A DNA stretch of 64,000 nucleotides from NCBI GenBank assembly GCA_900315975.1, contig ONBA01000006.1, forward strand, positions 1 through 64,000. The letters run 5' to 3'. A program made the translations under genes and the position numbers. Source of the DNA: an uncultured Ruminococcus sp. GTDB lineage: Bacteria > Bacillota_A > Clostridia > Oscillospirales > Ruminococcaceae. The notes below the pieces were generated by a model. It had not been told where the DNA came from and searched no databases. It was given only the letters and a program-made list of their open reading frames with translations. Positions 25,786 through 34,937 of this stretch are shown in pieces; within the stretch, counting starts at the first letter, position 1, and each line of letters begins with the position of its first letter.

Positions 25786-25821
25786 AGCGGAATACCTTCT
25801 TTCTTATAAATTTATATTTTT

Positions 25822-25850
25822 ATTATATCACTTGCCGCTGAAAAAATCAA
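25822..25850 (-). promoter_or_regulatory. promoter of the 74-aa gene, overlapping the 3' end of the cysteine-cluster gene
   Basis: Minus strand -35 TTGATT (25845-25850), 17-bp spacer, -10 TATAAT (25822-25827). The -35 lies inside the upstream coding region. Confidence 0.75.
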
Positions 25851-26328
25851 GCTGTTTCTCAAACATAAGCACAGGGTACCCCTCATAATACGGCTTTACT
25901 ATTTCGGGGTGAGCGTCGGCATAGCTGAAAATAGCGTCAGCAAGTCCTTCTTTAAGAAAGCCGCTCAGCTGGGAGAGTGGTCTGCCGAACATTTCCTCGC
26001 AGATAGATGCTATAGTTATGGCTCTTCTGCCGCCTATTTCCATTATCCGGTAAGGCCATATACGGCAATCGAACGGCTTATCATCGCCGAGCATACAGCC
26101 TGTTTCGGTGAGTGCGGGACATGAAAAAAGTTCGTCCTCATCGAGTTCTTTCAGCTTGAAAATATATCCGCCGTCCTTAGGTACAAATTCTGTATCAGGC
26201 TTAGCGGCGCGGATACGTTCGCATATTTCGGCTGTGAATACCGGAGTTTCCCAAATGTCGTATCTGTCGAATCTACAGCACAGCTTACATTCGGCACAGC
26301 TTTTGCTGTCAAGAATTTTTTTCAGCAT
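25828..26328 (-). CDS. YkgJ-type cysteine cluster protein
   Basis: 166 aa. Cysteines follow the family pattern: CAECKLCC near the N-terminus, then CPALTETGCMLGDDKPFDCRIWPYR, written here as separate motifs, and a last Cys in ASICEEMFG. The eight or so cysteines would bind a zinc ion or iron-sulfur cluster. Its biochemical role is not established. The start overlaps the end of the glycosyltransferase gene by 20 nt, so the two are coupled in one minus-strand transcript. Confidence 0.85.
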   Translation of the reverse strand: MLKKILDSKSCAECKLCCRFDRYDIWETPVFTAEICERIRAAKPDTEFVPKDGGYIFKLKELDEDELFSCPALTETGCMLGDDKPFDCRIWPYRIMEIGGRRAITIASICEEMFGRPLSQLSGFLKEGLADAIFSYADAHPEIVKPYYEGYPVLMFEKQLDFFSGK

Positions 26329-27298
26329 CGTTATTTCTCCTTTTTTCGGTATCGTTTATAAAATCGGCTACTATATAACGCGGACGCTGTTTGACTTCGG
26401 CATAAATTTTTCCGATGTATTCGCCGATTATGCCGAGTGCGAGTATCTGTATTCCTCCGATTAACCATATCGAGCACATTGTACTCGACCAGCCAAGTTC
26501 GGAGTGTCCGAGTATTTTTACCACGAATGCCCATACTATCGCCGCCGTACTTATCAGCGACATGATAAAGCCGATTGCGGTTATCAGTTTAAGCGGCTTA
26601 GTGCTGAACGATGTTATGCCGTTTACAGCGAATGCAAGCATTTTTTTCAGCGGATACTTGCTCTCACCTGCAAAGCGCTCACTGCGCTCATAGTAGACGT
26701 TTGCACTCTTGAAACCTATCAGCGGGACTATCCCGCGCAGAAAAAGATTTACCTCGCGGAAACCGTCAAGCTCTTGCAGTACTCTCCTGCTCATAAGTCT
26801 GAAGTCCGCATGATTGTAGACGATATCCGCTCCCATTGATTTCATGAAGCGGTAGAAGCCTTCGGCAGTGAAGCGCTTGAAGAAGGTGTCGGTTTTTCGT
26901 GCACTGCGGACTCCATATACTACCTGACAGCCTTCGTTGTATTTCTCAACCATATCGTCTATGGCATTTATATCGTCCTGTAGGTCAGCGTCCATAGTGA
27001 TAGCCATGTCGCAGATGTCCTTGACGGTCATAAGTCCGGCGAGAACAGCATTCTGATGACCGCTGTTGCGTGAGAGGTTTATACCGGAGAAAAAACCGGG
27101 CTCTGAGCGGTGAAGTTCCTCTATTATCTGCCATGTCGAGTCTTTTGAGCCGTCGTTGACAAAAACTATCCGGCTTTCGGGGGATATCATTCCACGCTCT
27201 GTGAGCGCGGTGTATTTTGCCTTCATTCGTGAAGCAGTCTCGTGAAGAACAGCTTCCTCGTTATAGCATGGGATTACCATATATAGTACATCAGCCAT
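26309..27298 (-). CDS. GT2 glycosyltransferase, polyprenyl-phosphate sugar type (GtrB/DPM1-like)
   Basis: 329 aa. N-terminal GT-A domain: VIPCYNEEAVL, FVNDGSKDSTW and the metal-binding MDADLQDDINAI; the acceptor side has FRLMSRRVLQ. Two C-terminal membrane helices (ITAIGFIMSLISTAAIVWAF; IWLIGGIQILALGIIGEYIG) and a short tail KRPRYIV-like. Such enzymes move a sugar from a nucleotide to undecaprenyl phosphate at the inner face of the membrane, feeding wall or lipid glycosylation. The sugar is unknown and no flippase is adjacent. The ATG follows a GAGGAAT site. Confidence 0.9.
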   Translation of the reverse strand: MADVLYMVIPCYNEEAVLHETASRMKAKYTALTERGMISPESRIVFVNDGSKDSTWQIIEELHRSEPGFFSGINLSRNSGHQNAVLAGLMTVKDICDMAITMDADLQDDINAIDDMVEKYNEGCQVVYGVRSARKTDTFFKRFTAEGFYRFMKSMGADIVYNHADFRLMSRRVLQELDGFREVNLFLRGIVPLIGFKSANVYYERSERFAGESKYPLKKMLAFAVNGITSFSTKPLKLITAIGFIMSLISTAAIVWAFVVKILGHSELGWSSTMCSIWLIGGIQILALGIIGEYIGKIYAEVKQRPRYIVADFINDTEKRRNNDAEKNS

Positions 27299-27310
27299 TG
27301 AGATTCCTCA

Positions 27311-27357
27311 TTTCATATATATGAAATAATTTTACCATGTGCATCACGGAAAGTCAA
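27311..27357 (-). promoter_or_regulatory. promoter of the glycosyltransferase gene, with a 16-bp palindrome at the transcript start
   Basis: Minus strand -35 TTGACT (27352-27357), 17-bp spacer, -10 TAAAAT (27329-27334). Two bases downstream lies the perfect palindrome TTTCATATATATGAAA (27311-27326), a possible operator over the transcription start. Confidence 0.75.
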
Positions 27358-27417
27358 TATCGCTGATATACAAAAAACGTCCGGACAGAGAGCCGGTTAA
27401 ATATCATACTTGTATTA

Positions 27418-27446
27418 TTGACTGTTTTGCCGTATAATGATATAAT
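27418..27446 (+). promoter_or_regulatory. promoter of the lipoprotein-CPBP operon
   Basis: -35 TTGACT (27418-27423), 17-bp spacer, -10 TATAAT (27441-27446). Confidence 0.85.
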
Positions 27447-27483
27447 ATATTTTACAACATCAATATAAATAGGACGGTGAACT

Positions 27484-28908
27484 ATGAGGAAACTTTCAGC
27501 ATTATTCTTATCGGCAGTACTTGCACTGTCTGCAACAGGCTGTGAACTAAAAAAGTCCGACAGCGAACCGCCGGAAGATGTCGAGACAGTGACCGAAACT
27601 GAGACGGACACGGACACTCCGGCTGACAGCGAAACAGAATCGCCGGACGCTGATGACAAGAAAGAAACGTCAGAGCCGGTTTTCCGCAAATACAGCGAGG
27701 ATGATTTTTCTTCAATAAAGCTGAATATCAATGAGACCGATGCCGCACCGCCGGTAGATATTAAATCTGTCGAACCCGGAAAAATGAGTTTTGGTGAGAG
27801 AATGTCGCCGTGCAAGGCGGAAGATGTCTATCAGAATTACGGTTCGTACCTTTATGCCGGAGGCGATGAAAGCGTTCAGAATACTGATGACACACGCTAT
27901 CAGCGTGCGCTTGAGATATGCTCAAAGCCTTGCAGTGGAAACATAGTGGATATAGTGTATCTCGACGGATATTTCTATATGTCCGTTAATTTCGATGATT
28001 ACTGCTCACTGCATGACTCGTCGCTTTTCCGTTATGACCCCGAAACCAGCAAATATGAAGAGGTCGATACACGCACAGGACTTGATTATCACGGCTGTTA
28101 TAATGCTCTCTGCGGATACTGCGGTAAGCTTTATTATACCGATCTCCGTGTTTCACAGGACGAGCCGTGTAATATATACTCCTACGACGTTAAAACAGAA
28201 GAAACTGCGGAAATCTCACACATAGACAAGAACATCGCCTACCTGATCCCAACTGAAAACGGACTGTATTCCGAAAGCTGTGTGTTTGATACAGAGGGAC
28301 AGGACTATTCCATGGAGTACGATGTTATTGATTATGATACCGGCAATACCATTGCTGTTTCGGAAGGACTGTTCGGCCGTGAGGGAGACCGTATGAGGTT
28401 TTTCTGCGAAGGAGAGCCTGTTCGTGTGACAGGAGGATATGACGGATTTGAATATAGGCCGGTCACGGTCACAACTAAGTATTACAAAATATCCACCGAC
28501 CTTGAACAGTACATCGACATATTCGCATGGAAAGACAGACTCTGCATACTCAATTCGGAATCAATTGAAAACGGTTCAGCTAAGCCTTGCCTTTATACCT
28601 ACGACCTCAAAACAATGGAGCGTACAGTTATTGACTTCAGCGAGTATAATCAGGGAATCAGGAAAAAGTCCGGAGACGGTATATTCATCTGTTCGCAGGA
28701 TAAATACGAATGGGGAAAGTCGGAATTTACACTGTTCTATCTTATGCCGCAGTATGGCACGATTTTTAAGATAGACTCCGGTATAGAAAATCCATACGAT
28801 GGACAAAATGCAGATGCTCCGTATATCATGTCTATGGAGGAGCGTTATGGTGAAGACGAGTTCGATGACTACTATTGGGTGCCTAAGAAAATATATTGGG
28901 TAAATTAA
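27484..28908 (+). CDS. lipoprotein of unknown function, probable beta-propeller
   Basis: 474 aa. Signal peptide with lipobox LSATGC; Cys21 would carry the lipid. Residues 22-80 are a Thr/Glu/Asp/Pro-rich linker. The remainder has repeated short strands with the pattern of bladed propellers, such as VDIVYLDGYFYMSV, SSLFRYDPETSKYEEV, GKLYYTD, NIYSYDVKTEETAEI, KPCLYTYDLKTMERTVIDF. No catalytic motif was recognised. It starts an operon with the CPBP protease gene 17 bp downstream. Likely a surface-exposed sensor or binding protein, but this is inference. Confidence 0.75.
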   Translation: MRKLSALFLSAVLALSATGCELKKSDSEPPEDVETVTETETDTDTPADSETESPDADDKKETSEPVFRKYSEDDFSSIKLNINETDAAPPVDIKSVEPGKMSFGERMSPCKAEDVYQNYGSYLYAGGDESVQNTDDTRYQRALEICSKPCSGNIVDIVYLDGYFYMSVNFDDYCSLHDSSLFRYDPETSKYEEVDTRTGLDYHGCYNALCGYCGKLYYTDLRVSQDEPCNIYSYDVKTEETAEISHIDKNIAYLIPTENGLYSESCVFDTEGQDYSMEYDVIDYDTGNTIAVSEGLFGREGDRMRFFCEGEPVRVTGGYDGFEYRPVTVTTKYYKISTDLEQYIDIFAWKDRLCILNSESIENGSAKPCLYTYDLKTMERTVIDFSEYNQGIRKKSGDGIFICSQDKYEWGKSEFTLFYLMPQYGTIFKIDSGIENPYDGQNADAPYIMSMEERYGEDEFDDYYWVPKKIYWVN

Positions 28909-28925
28909 CGCAGAGGAGGACGAAA

Positions 28926-29882
28926 ATGCCTGAATTAAAATGTAAAATGTTCAAGGAATCGGAAAAGTCAGCCGCTTCTGAAAGTATAGTGATACAGATT
29001 TTGTCATTTGTGTTCATATTTGGCATAATCATGCTCGCGGAAGCGATTATTCCGTGGCTTCTTGCCGATGATGAGGTAAAGGAAAAACTCACACTGCTTG
29101 GCTTTTACAGCGGCAGAGAACTGAGTATGGCGAAAGTGCGCGATGTTACTATGGAGGTAGCGATTCAGCCGAAAATATTTGTCCCGACGCTTTTGTGTAC
29201 CGGTTTCGGAACCGTTATAAGCATTATCTACTGCCGCTTTTTTGAGGCAAGACCTCTGCGGTCTATGGGATTTGCAAAGGAAAAAGCCGTTTCACACTAT
29301 CTCCGCGGACTTCTCACAGGTACACTTCTCATGACGGCAATAACGCTGTTGTCGGTAGTGTGCAGAGGCAATAATATCACTGTTTGCAGCAATATCAATT
29401 TCGGACTGATAGGACTGTTTTTCTTCGGATTTCTGATACAGGGAATGAGCGAAGAGGTGATTTTCCGCGGATTCTTCATGAACTCTGTTGCCGGTAAATT
29501 CCCTGCGGTGATAGGCATCGGACTAAGTGCGGTCGCATTTAGTATTGCCCATGTGATGAATCCTGGATTCGGAGTTCTTGTGTTCATAAATCTTGCGATG
29601 TTTGGTGTATTTGCGTCGCTGTACATGATAGCATACGACGATATATGGGGTTCATGCGCGATACACTCGGTATGGAACTTCACGCAGGGCAGTTTTTACG
29701 GTATAAGCGTAAGCGGTTCAGGTGACCAGGAGTCTGTTTTCCGTACAACTGCCGCAAGTACGTCAAAGCTTCTGACCGGCGGTGACTTCGGAATTGAGGG
29801 AAGTATATTCACTACTATCGTCCTTGCAGCAGGGATAGCAGTCGTTATTATGAAACTGAAAAAAGCTGAAAGCAGCAAATAA
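28926..29882 (+). CDS. CPBP (CAAX/Abi) family intramembrane metalloprotease
   Basis: 318 aa, about eight membrane helices. The family motifs are present in order: EEVIFRGFF (Glu-Glu and Arg), FSIAHVMNPG (His) and a final His in CAIHSVWNF. These bind a metal and form the active site within the membrane. Bacterial members take part in peptide maturation, bacteriocin immunity or envelope regulation. The ATG at 28926 has GGAGG 7 nt upstream; an in-frame ATG at 28896 lies inside the preceding gene and lacks a ribosome site. Substrate unknown; the adjacent lipoprotein is the only context. Confidence 0.88.
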   Translation: MPELKCKMFKESEKSAASESIVIQILSFVFIFGIIMLAEAIIPWLLADDEVKEKLTLLGFYSGRELSMAKVRDVTMEVAIQPKIFVPTLLCTGFGTVISIIYCRFFEARPLRSMGFAKEKAVSHYLRGLLTGTLLMTAITLLSVVCRGNNITVCSNINFGLIGLFFFGFLIQGMSEEVIFRGFFMNSVAGKFPAVIGIGLSAVAFSIAHVMNPGFGVLVFINLAMFGVFASLYMIAYDDIWGSCAIHSVWNFTQGSFYGISVSGSGDQESVFRTTAASTSKLLTGGDFGIEGSIFTTIVLAAGIAVVIMKLKKAESSK

Positions 29883-29948
29883 CATGAAGCCAGACTTGTA
29901 TAAGTTCGGCGGAGACTGTAAAAAAGCTGGATTTGAAACAATATCTTT

Positions 29949-29969
29949 CGGGCGCACATTGTGCGCCCG
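29949..29969. terminator. GC-rich hairpin downstream of the CPBP gene
   Basis: CGGGCGCAC and GTGCGCCCG, 9 bp with an ATT loop. No immediate T-run, but a T6 tract lies 25 bp further. Confidence 0.5.
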
Positions 29970-30004
29970 TGCTGCTTCCATATGAAATTGGAATTTTTTG
30001 ACAA

Positions 30005-30041
30005 ACAGAGCCGGACTTATAAAAGTCCGGCTCTGTTTTTT
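30005..30041 (+). terminator. Rho-independent terminator, plus strand
   Basis: A 14-bp stem (30005-30018 with 30023-30036), ATAA loop, then a T-run. Ends the lipoprotein-CPBP operon. Confidence 0.9.
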
Positions 30042-30044
30042 ATG

Positions 30045-30074
30045 CAAAAAGGGCAGTCCATATAGACTGCCCTT
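30045..30074 (-). terminator. Rho-independent terminator of the cellobiose phosphorylase gene
   Basis: AAGGGCAGTC (30049-30058) pairs with GACTGCCCTT (30065-30074); TTTTT follows on the minus strand. Confidence 0.9.
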
Positions 30075-30088
30075 AGCTTATTTAATTA

Positions 30089-32575
30089 TTAGCCCATTAC
30101 GATCTCAACTTCGTGAACACCGCCGTCGCATGCAGGAACTACGCAGCCCTCAATAGCCTTGCCGTCGAGAGTCATAGTCTTAACACCCTTGCAAACGTGG
30201 TTGGGGTTCTTGACAGTGATCTTGTACTCTGCGCCGCGGAACTTACGAACAGCTGTGAAGCCGTCCCATGCAGCCGGGATAGAAGGATCAACCTTGAGGC
30301 CGTCAAATACAGGCTGTACACCGAGGATATACTGGGAAATAGCCACCATATTCCATGCAGCTGTACCTGTGAGCCATGAGTTCTTGCCCTGACCGAAGTT
30401 CTTTGCGTCCTTACCGCCGATCATCTGACCATATACATAAGGTTCTGTCTTATGGATATCAGATGTTTCCTCTGTGAATGCAGGAGCGATCTTTGAGTAA
30501 TACTCGAATGCCTTGTCGCCTCTGCCGACATAAGCCTCAGCACAGATGATCCATGCGTTGTTGTGTGTGAAGATACCTGCGTTCTCCTTGTATCCGCCGG
30601 GATATGTTGAGATCTCGCCGTACTGTATATAGTACTTTGTGAATGCAGGGTTATTGAGGACAAGACCGAACTCGCAGTTGAGGTACTTGTCGATAGAGTT
30701 AAGAGTCTTGATGTCTGCACCCTGATCCTTACCGATCTCAGACATTACAGCGAAGCCCTGCGGCTCGATGAAGATCTTACCCTCTTCGCACTCCTTGGAG
30801 CCCATCTTCTCGCCGTTTGCGTCATAAGCTCTGATGAACCAGTCGCCGTCGAAAGCAGATTCCATAACGTTCTTCTTCATCTTGTCGATCTCAGCCTGAG
30901 CCTTCTCAGCCTCAGCAGTCTTGCCGAGGTGTCTGAGGATCTCTACATAAGCAGGGCCTGTGTAAGTGAAGAGTGTGGCAACGAATGCAGACTCAGCGAT
31001 CTTGGAATAGCCGCCCTCTGCTGCAAACTTAGGATTGGTGTAGGTCTGGAATGACTCACCGGGTGTGTCAGAGAAGCATGAGAGGTTGATACAGTCGTTC
31101 CAGTCAGCTCTCATTGCAAGCGGGAGACCGTGAGGACCAAGGTTGTTAACGATATGATAGAAGGAAACGTCGAGGTGTTCGAGCATCTTGTGCTTGCCGT
31201 TCGGATCATCGTCGAAAGGAACGTCAGCATCGAGGATACCCCAGTCACCTGTTTCCTTGATGTAAGCTGCAACAGAAAGTATCATCCAGAGCGGATCATC
31301 TGAGAAGTCGCCGCCGATATCAGCGTTGCCCTTCTTTGTGAGAGGCTGATACTGGTGGTAGCAGCCGCCGTCTGAAAGCTGTGTTGAAGCGATGTCGATA
31401 AGACGCTCTCTTGCACGCTCAGGGATCTGGTGTACAAATCCGAGGATATCCTGGTTGGAATCACGGAAGCCCATACCTCTGCCGATACCGCTCTCGAAGT
31501 AAGAAGCAGAACGTGAGAGGTTGAAGGTTACCATACACTGATACTGGTTCCAGATATTTACCATTCTGTTTACCTTGTCGTCAGGTGTATTTACCTTGAA
31601 GATAGAAAGGAGGCTGTCCCATGTATTGCGGAGCTCTTCGAGTCCGGCAGCTACCTTCTCGGGAGTGTTGTACTTCTCGATCATTGCATAAGCCTTTTCC
31701 TTATTGAGCACCCATGTTTCTCTTGTAAGGAGGTTAGCAGGCTTTTCGGAAGCAAACTTCTTGTCCTGAGGGTTCTCAGCATAGCCGAGGATATAGATAA
31801 GTGTCTTGGACTCGCCGGGTGCGAGTGTGACCTTCTTATAGTGAGAAGCAACAGGTGACCAGCCGTCTGCGAATGAGTTGGAGGGCTTGTCAGCCTTAAC
31901 TGTTTCGGGGTTGTCCCAGCCGTTGTAGATACCGCCGAGGAATGCGTCACGGTCTGTATCATAGCCGTCGATCTCGTCATTTACAGTATAGAAAGCGTAG
32001 TGGTTACGTCTGTCTCTGTACTCAGTTACGTGGTAAATTGTAGAGCCTTCGATCTCAACACGGCCTGTTGAGAAGTTTCTCTGGAAGTTTGTGCAGTCGT
32101 CCTGTGCATCCCAGAGGCACCACTCTGCGATAGAGAAGATAGAGAAGTTCTTTGCTTCATTGCTCTCATTTGTAAGAACTACCTGCTGAACTTCGCCGTC
32201 GTAATTCTGAGGAACGAAGAAAGTAACTTCAGCCTTGAGGCCGTTCTTCTTACCTGTGATGATGGTGTAACCCATACCGTGGCGGCACTGGTACTCATCA
32301 AGGGGAGTCTTAACAGGCGACCAGCCGGGGTTCCAGATGGTGCCGTTGTCGTTGATATAGAAATAACGTCCGCCCATGTCGATCGGAACGTTGTTGTAGC
32401 GATAACGTGTGATACGGCGGAGACGAGCGTCTTTATAGAAGCAATAGCCGCCTGCTGTGTTGGAAATGAGTGAGAAGAAACCCTGGTTGCCGAGGTAGTT
32501 TATCCACGGATAGGGAGTCTTGGGGGAATTGATAACGTACTCCTTTTTGGAGTCGTCAAAGAATCCGAACTTCAT
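30089..32575 (-). CDS. cellobiose phosphorylase (GH94)
   Basis: 828 aa. Splits cellobiose with phosphate to glucose 1-phosphate and glucose, saving ATP in anaerobic cellulose users. The N-terminal sandwich has [13 protein letters not shown] and [10 protein letters not shown]; the barrel has [16 protein letters not shown] and the general acid Asp491 in [12 protein letters not shown]. No signal peptide, so cytoplasmic; cellobiose must be imported by a transporter not seen here. Monocistronic, with a promoter at 32635-32663. The high use of preferred codons suggests strong expression. Cellobiose rather than longer cellodextrins is inferred from overall likeness to ruminococcal cellobiose phosphorylases. 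Confidence 0.93.
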   Translation of the reverse strand: MKFGFFDDSKKEYVINSPKTPYPWINYLGNQGFFSLISNTAGGYCFYKDARLRRITRYRYNNVPIDMGGRYFYINDNGTIWNPGWSPVKTPLDEYQCRHGMGYTIITGKKNGLKAEVTFFVPQNYDGEVQQVVLTNESNEAKNFSIFSIAEWCLWDAQDDCTNFQRNFSTGRVEIEGSTIYHVTEYRDRRNHYAFYTVNDEIDGYDTDRDAFLGGIYNGWDNPETVKADKPSNSFADGWSPVASHYKKVTLAPGESKTLIYILGYAENPQDKKFASEKPANLLTRETWVLNKEKAYAMIEKYNTPEKVAAGLEELRNTWDSLLSIFKVNTPDDKVNRMVNIWNQYQCMVTFNLSRSASYFESGIGRGMGFRDSNQDILGFVHQIPERARERLIDIASTQLSDGGCYHQYQPLTKKGNADIGGDFSDDPLWMILSVAAYIKETGDWGILDADVPFDDDPNGKHKMLEHLDVSFYHIVNNLGPHGLPLAMRADWNDCINLSCFSDTPGESFQTYTNPKFAAEGGYSKIAESAFVATLFTYTGPAYVEILRHLGKTAEAEKAQAEIDKMKKNVMESAFDGDWFIRAYDANGEKMGSKECEEGKIFIEPQGFAVMSEIGKDQGADIKTLNSIDKYLNCEFGLVLNNPAFTKYYIQYGEISTYPGGYKENAGIFTHNNAWIICAEAYVGRGDKAFEYYSKIAPAFTEETSDIHKTEPYVYGQMIGGKDAKNFGQGKNSWLTGTAAWNMVAISQYILGVQPVFDGLKVDPSIPAAWDGFTAVRKFRGAEYKITVKNPNHVCKGVKTMTLDGKAIEGCVVPACDGGVHEVEIVMG

Positions 32576-32634
32576 AATTTTTCTCCTTTATTTTTCATTG
32601 CAAAAGCGGAAGGAAAATCTCCGCAATTTCTATC

Positions 32635-32663
32635 ATTATAACATATTTCTGCATTTATTACAA
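32635..32663 (-). promoter_or_regulatory. promoter of the cellobiose phosphorylase gene
   Basis: Minus strand -35 TTGTAA (32658-32663), 17-bp spacer, -10 TATAAT (32635-32640). Confidence 0.75.
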
Positions 32664-32791
32664 GTCTTTACCTGAAATTAAGAGTGTACTATTTTCACTA
32701 TTGAAATTGTGCAGTTTAGACAAAAAGTGACGGATCACGGCTGGGCAGAAGCCGGATAATATCCGCCTCTACTTTTTTCGCGTTTTGGCTT

Positions 32792-32820
32792 GAAATGTGA
32801 CCGGATTCATGGTATAATAA
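32792..32820 (+). promoter_or_regulatory. promoter of purD
   Basis: -35 TTGAAA (32792-32797), 17-bp spacer, -10 TATAAT (32815-32820). The space between this and the divergent promoter (32664-32791) holds no other recognised signal. Confidence 0.85.
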
Positions 32821-32870
32821 AAAATACAGATGTTTTTTGATTTGAATTATTTATCAGGAGGAAATATATA

Positions 32871-34169
32871 ATGAAAAATATTTTAGTTGTAGGCGGCGGC
32901 GGACGTGAGCACGCTATCATCATGAAGCTTGCAGAGAGCGAAAAGGTAGGCAAGCTCTGGTGTGCTCCCGGAAACGGCGGTATATCGAAGTATGCCGAGT
33001 GTTTCAACGTCTCTGCCACTGATATAGACGGTATAGTTGAACTCGCAAAGAAGCTCAGCCCTGATATGGTAGTGGTTGCTCCCGATGACCCGCTCGTGCT
33101 TGGTATGGTAGATAAGCTTCAGGCAGAAGGATTCATGACATTCGGACCTAAGGCAAATGCCGCTATAATCGAGGGCTCAAAGGTGTTCTCGAAGGAACTC
33201 ATGAAGAAGTACGATATCCCTACAGCATTCTACGAGGTTTTCACTGAGAGCGACAAGGCTATCGCTTACCTCAAGGAGCAGAACAGCTATCCTGCTGTTA
33301 TCAAGGCTGACGGACTTGCTCTCGGCAAGGGCGTTATAATCGCTCAGAACGAGGAAGAGGCGGTCAAGGCTGTACATGATATGATAGACGAGCTTAAATT
33401 CGGAAAAAGCTCTGCAAGAATCGTAATAGAGGAATTCCTCACAGGTCCTGAGGTTTCAGTACTTTCATTCACTGACGGCAAAACTATGGTACCGATGATA
33501 TCTTCTATGGACCATAAGCGTGCACTCGACGGTGACAAGGGTCTGAATACAGGCGGAATGGGCACTATCTCTCCTAACCCCTACTACACCGACGAGGTAG
33601 CAAAGGAGTGCATGGAAAAGATTTTCCTCCCGACCATGAACGCTATGAATGCTGAGGGCAGAACTTTTGAGGGCTGTCTCTACTTCGGTCTCATGATTAC
33701 TCCTAAGGGACCAAAGGTAATAGAGTATAACTGCCGCTTCGGTGACCCCGAAACACAGGTAGTCCTCCCCATGCTTGACGCTGACCTCTATGAGATTTTC
33801 GAGGCTATTTATAACCATGAACTCGACAAGGTTGATATAAAATGGCACAAGGGAAGCTGTGCCTGCGTAGTTATGGCGAGCAGCGGCTATCCTGAGAGCT
33901 ACCCCAAGGGTATCGAAATGAACGGCTTTGACGATAACGGACAGGTCGAGGGATGCTTCGTTTACCACGCAGGTACAAAGCTCAGCGACGACGGAAAGTT
34001 CCTCACAAACGGCGGACGTGTTATCGGTGTAACTGCTAAGGGTGATGACCTCCCGAAGGCTCTTGACAATGCATACAGCGGTGTAAAGAAGATAAGCTTC
34101 GAGGGTGCCCACTACAGAAAAGACATTGGACAGAGAGCTGTCGCCGCTCTCAGTGAGGGTAAGGCATAA
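32871..34169 (+). CDS. purD: phosphoribosylamine-glycine ligase
   Basis: 432 aa. Purine synthesis step 2: joins phosphoribosylamine and glycine with ATP. ATP-grasp family; opens with LVVGGGGREHAI, then APGNGGISKYA, DPLVLGMVD, SYPAVIKADGLALGKGV (nucleotide-binding), and LNTGGMGTISPNPYYTDE and EYNCRFGDPETQVVLP, all purD signatures. AGGAGG lies upstream of the ATG. It stands apart from any other pur gene in this window and overlaps the next gene by one base (TAATG). Confidence 0.97.
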   Translation: MKNILVVGGGGREHAIIMKLAESEKVGKLWCAPGNGGISKYAECFNVSATDIDGIVELAKKLSPDMVVVAPDDPLVLGMVDKLQAEGFMTFGPKANAAIIEGSKVFSKELMKKYDIPTAFYEVFTESDKAIAYLKEQNSYPAVIKADGLALGKGVIIAQNEEEAVKAVHDMIDELKFGKSSARIVIEEFLTGPEVSVLSFTDGKTMVPMISSMDHKRALDGDKGLNTGGMGTISPNPYYTDEVAKECMEKIFLPTMNAMNAEGRTFEGCLYFGLMITPKGPKVIEYNCRFGDPETQVVLPMLDADLYEIFEAIYNHELDKVDIKWHKGSCACVVMASSGYPESYPKGIEMNGFDDNGQVEGCFVYHAGTKLSDDGKFLTNGGRVIGVTAKGDDLPKALDNAYSGVKKISFEGAHYRKDIGQRAVAALSEGKA

Positions 34170-34807
34170 TGCAGGAAAAGCTTGATAAAGGTCTGTTTTT
34201 CGGTCTTATCGGCAATGTGCTTTTTGTGGCGTTCGGAATTATATGTTATATATATTATCTGACGTATAAGGACGAGAGTTTCCTGTCAAGAACACTTGAA
34301 GCTGTTGCCTATTGTACCGAATTTCTCGGATTCGGACTGCTTGTTTACGCGGATTATCTGCTTTCAGCAAGCCTTAGACTGAGAAAATTGCTGAAAATCA
34401 GCTTCACAGCATATATCGTGCTTGAAGCACTCATAATGATACTTGAACTTAATTCGTACAAACTTGATTTTTATCAGCCGTATTCTATGGCGATAGCGAT
34501 AATCCATGCGATAGTTTCGGGTGCGGCTTGTTTTGCATTTCTTCAGCTTGACCCCGACAACACAAAGTTTGAGATTTGGATAGTTATTTCTATCGCGATG
34601 ATATTCTGCGGAATGCTTGGTGTTGTACTCGGAATACGAGTATATTTCGGTGTTCTCATAAACGCACTCAGCTTTACTGTGTTGTTTGGTGCGATACGTT
34701 TCCTTCGTTCAAAGGAAGATATCGAAATCGACTGTAACGGCGATGCGGCAAGAGTTGCTGAGTATACGAGCAGTATGTTCAGTGATGACGACAGCATAAA
34801 TCAGTAA
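34169..34807 (+). CDS. membrane protein of unknown function, about six helices
   Basis: 212 aa with hydrophobic segments starting GLFFGLIGNVLFVAFGIICY and continuing through LGFGLLVYADYLLSA, TAYIVLEALIMILEL, IHAIVSGAACFAFLQ, IVISIAMIFCGMLGVVLGI and FGVLINALSFTVLFGAI. A short charged cytosolic tail follows. It starts in the purD stop codon (TAATG), so it is translated by coupling to purD. No family recognised. The terminator at 34812-34838 closes the pair. Confidence 0.75.
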   Translation: MQEKLDKGLFFGLIGNVLFVAFGIICYIYYLTYKDESFLSRTLEAVAYCTEFLGFGLLVYADYLLSASLRLRKLLKISFTAYIVLEALIMILELNSYKLDFYQPYSMAIAIIHAIVSGAACFAFLQLDPDNTKFEIWIVISIAMIFCGMLGVVLGIRVYFGVLINALSFTVLFGAIRFLRSKEDIEIDCNGDAARVAEYTSSMFSDDDSINQ

Positions 34808-34811
34808 TATT

Positions 34812-34845
34812 TCCCCCTCTTGGATAAAAAGAGGGGGATTTTCTT
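34812..34845 (+). terminator. Rho-independent terminator after purD operon
   Basis: TCCCCCTCTT (34812-34821) pairs with AAGAGGGGGA (34829-34838), followed by TTTTCTTT. Confidence 0.9.
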
Positions 34846-34849
34846 TATT

Positions 34850-34903
34850 TTCGACATGAAGCGGATTTTTAGGGTTGACACGATAGAAAATATGAACTAT
34901 CAT
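34850..34903 (+). promoter_or_regulatory. promoter of the Spo0A paralogue with an upstream Spo0A-box match
   Basis: -35 TTGACA (34875-34880), 17-bp spacer, -10 TATCAT (34898-34903). TTCGACA at 34850-34856 is the exact complement of the Spo0A-box core TGTCGAA and ends 18 bp before the -35. Confidence 0.65.
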
Positions 34904-34937
34904 TAATATAAGTGCGGATTGTTGGCGAGGTGAGACT

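Noticed and set aside
33465..34112. 215-codon minus-strand frame inside purD
   Set aside because: Antisense to purD, with no homology recognised and no ribosome site.
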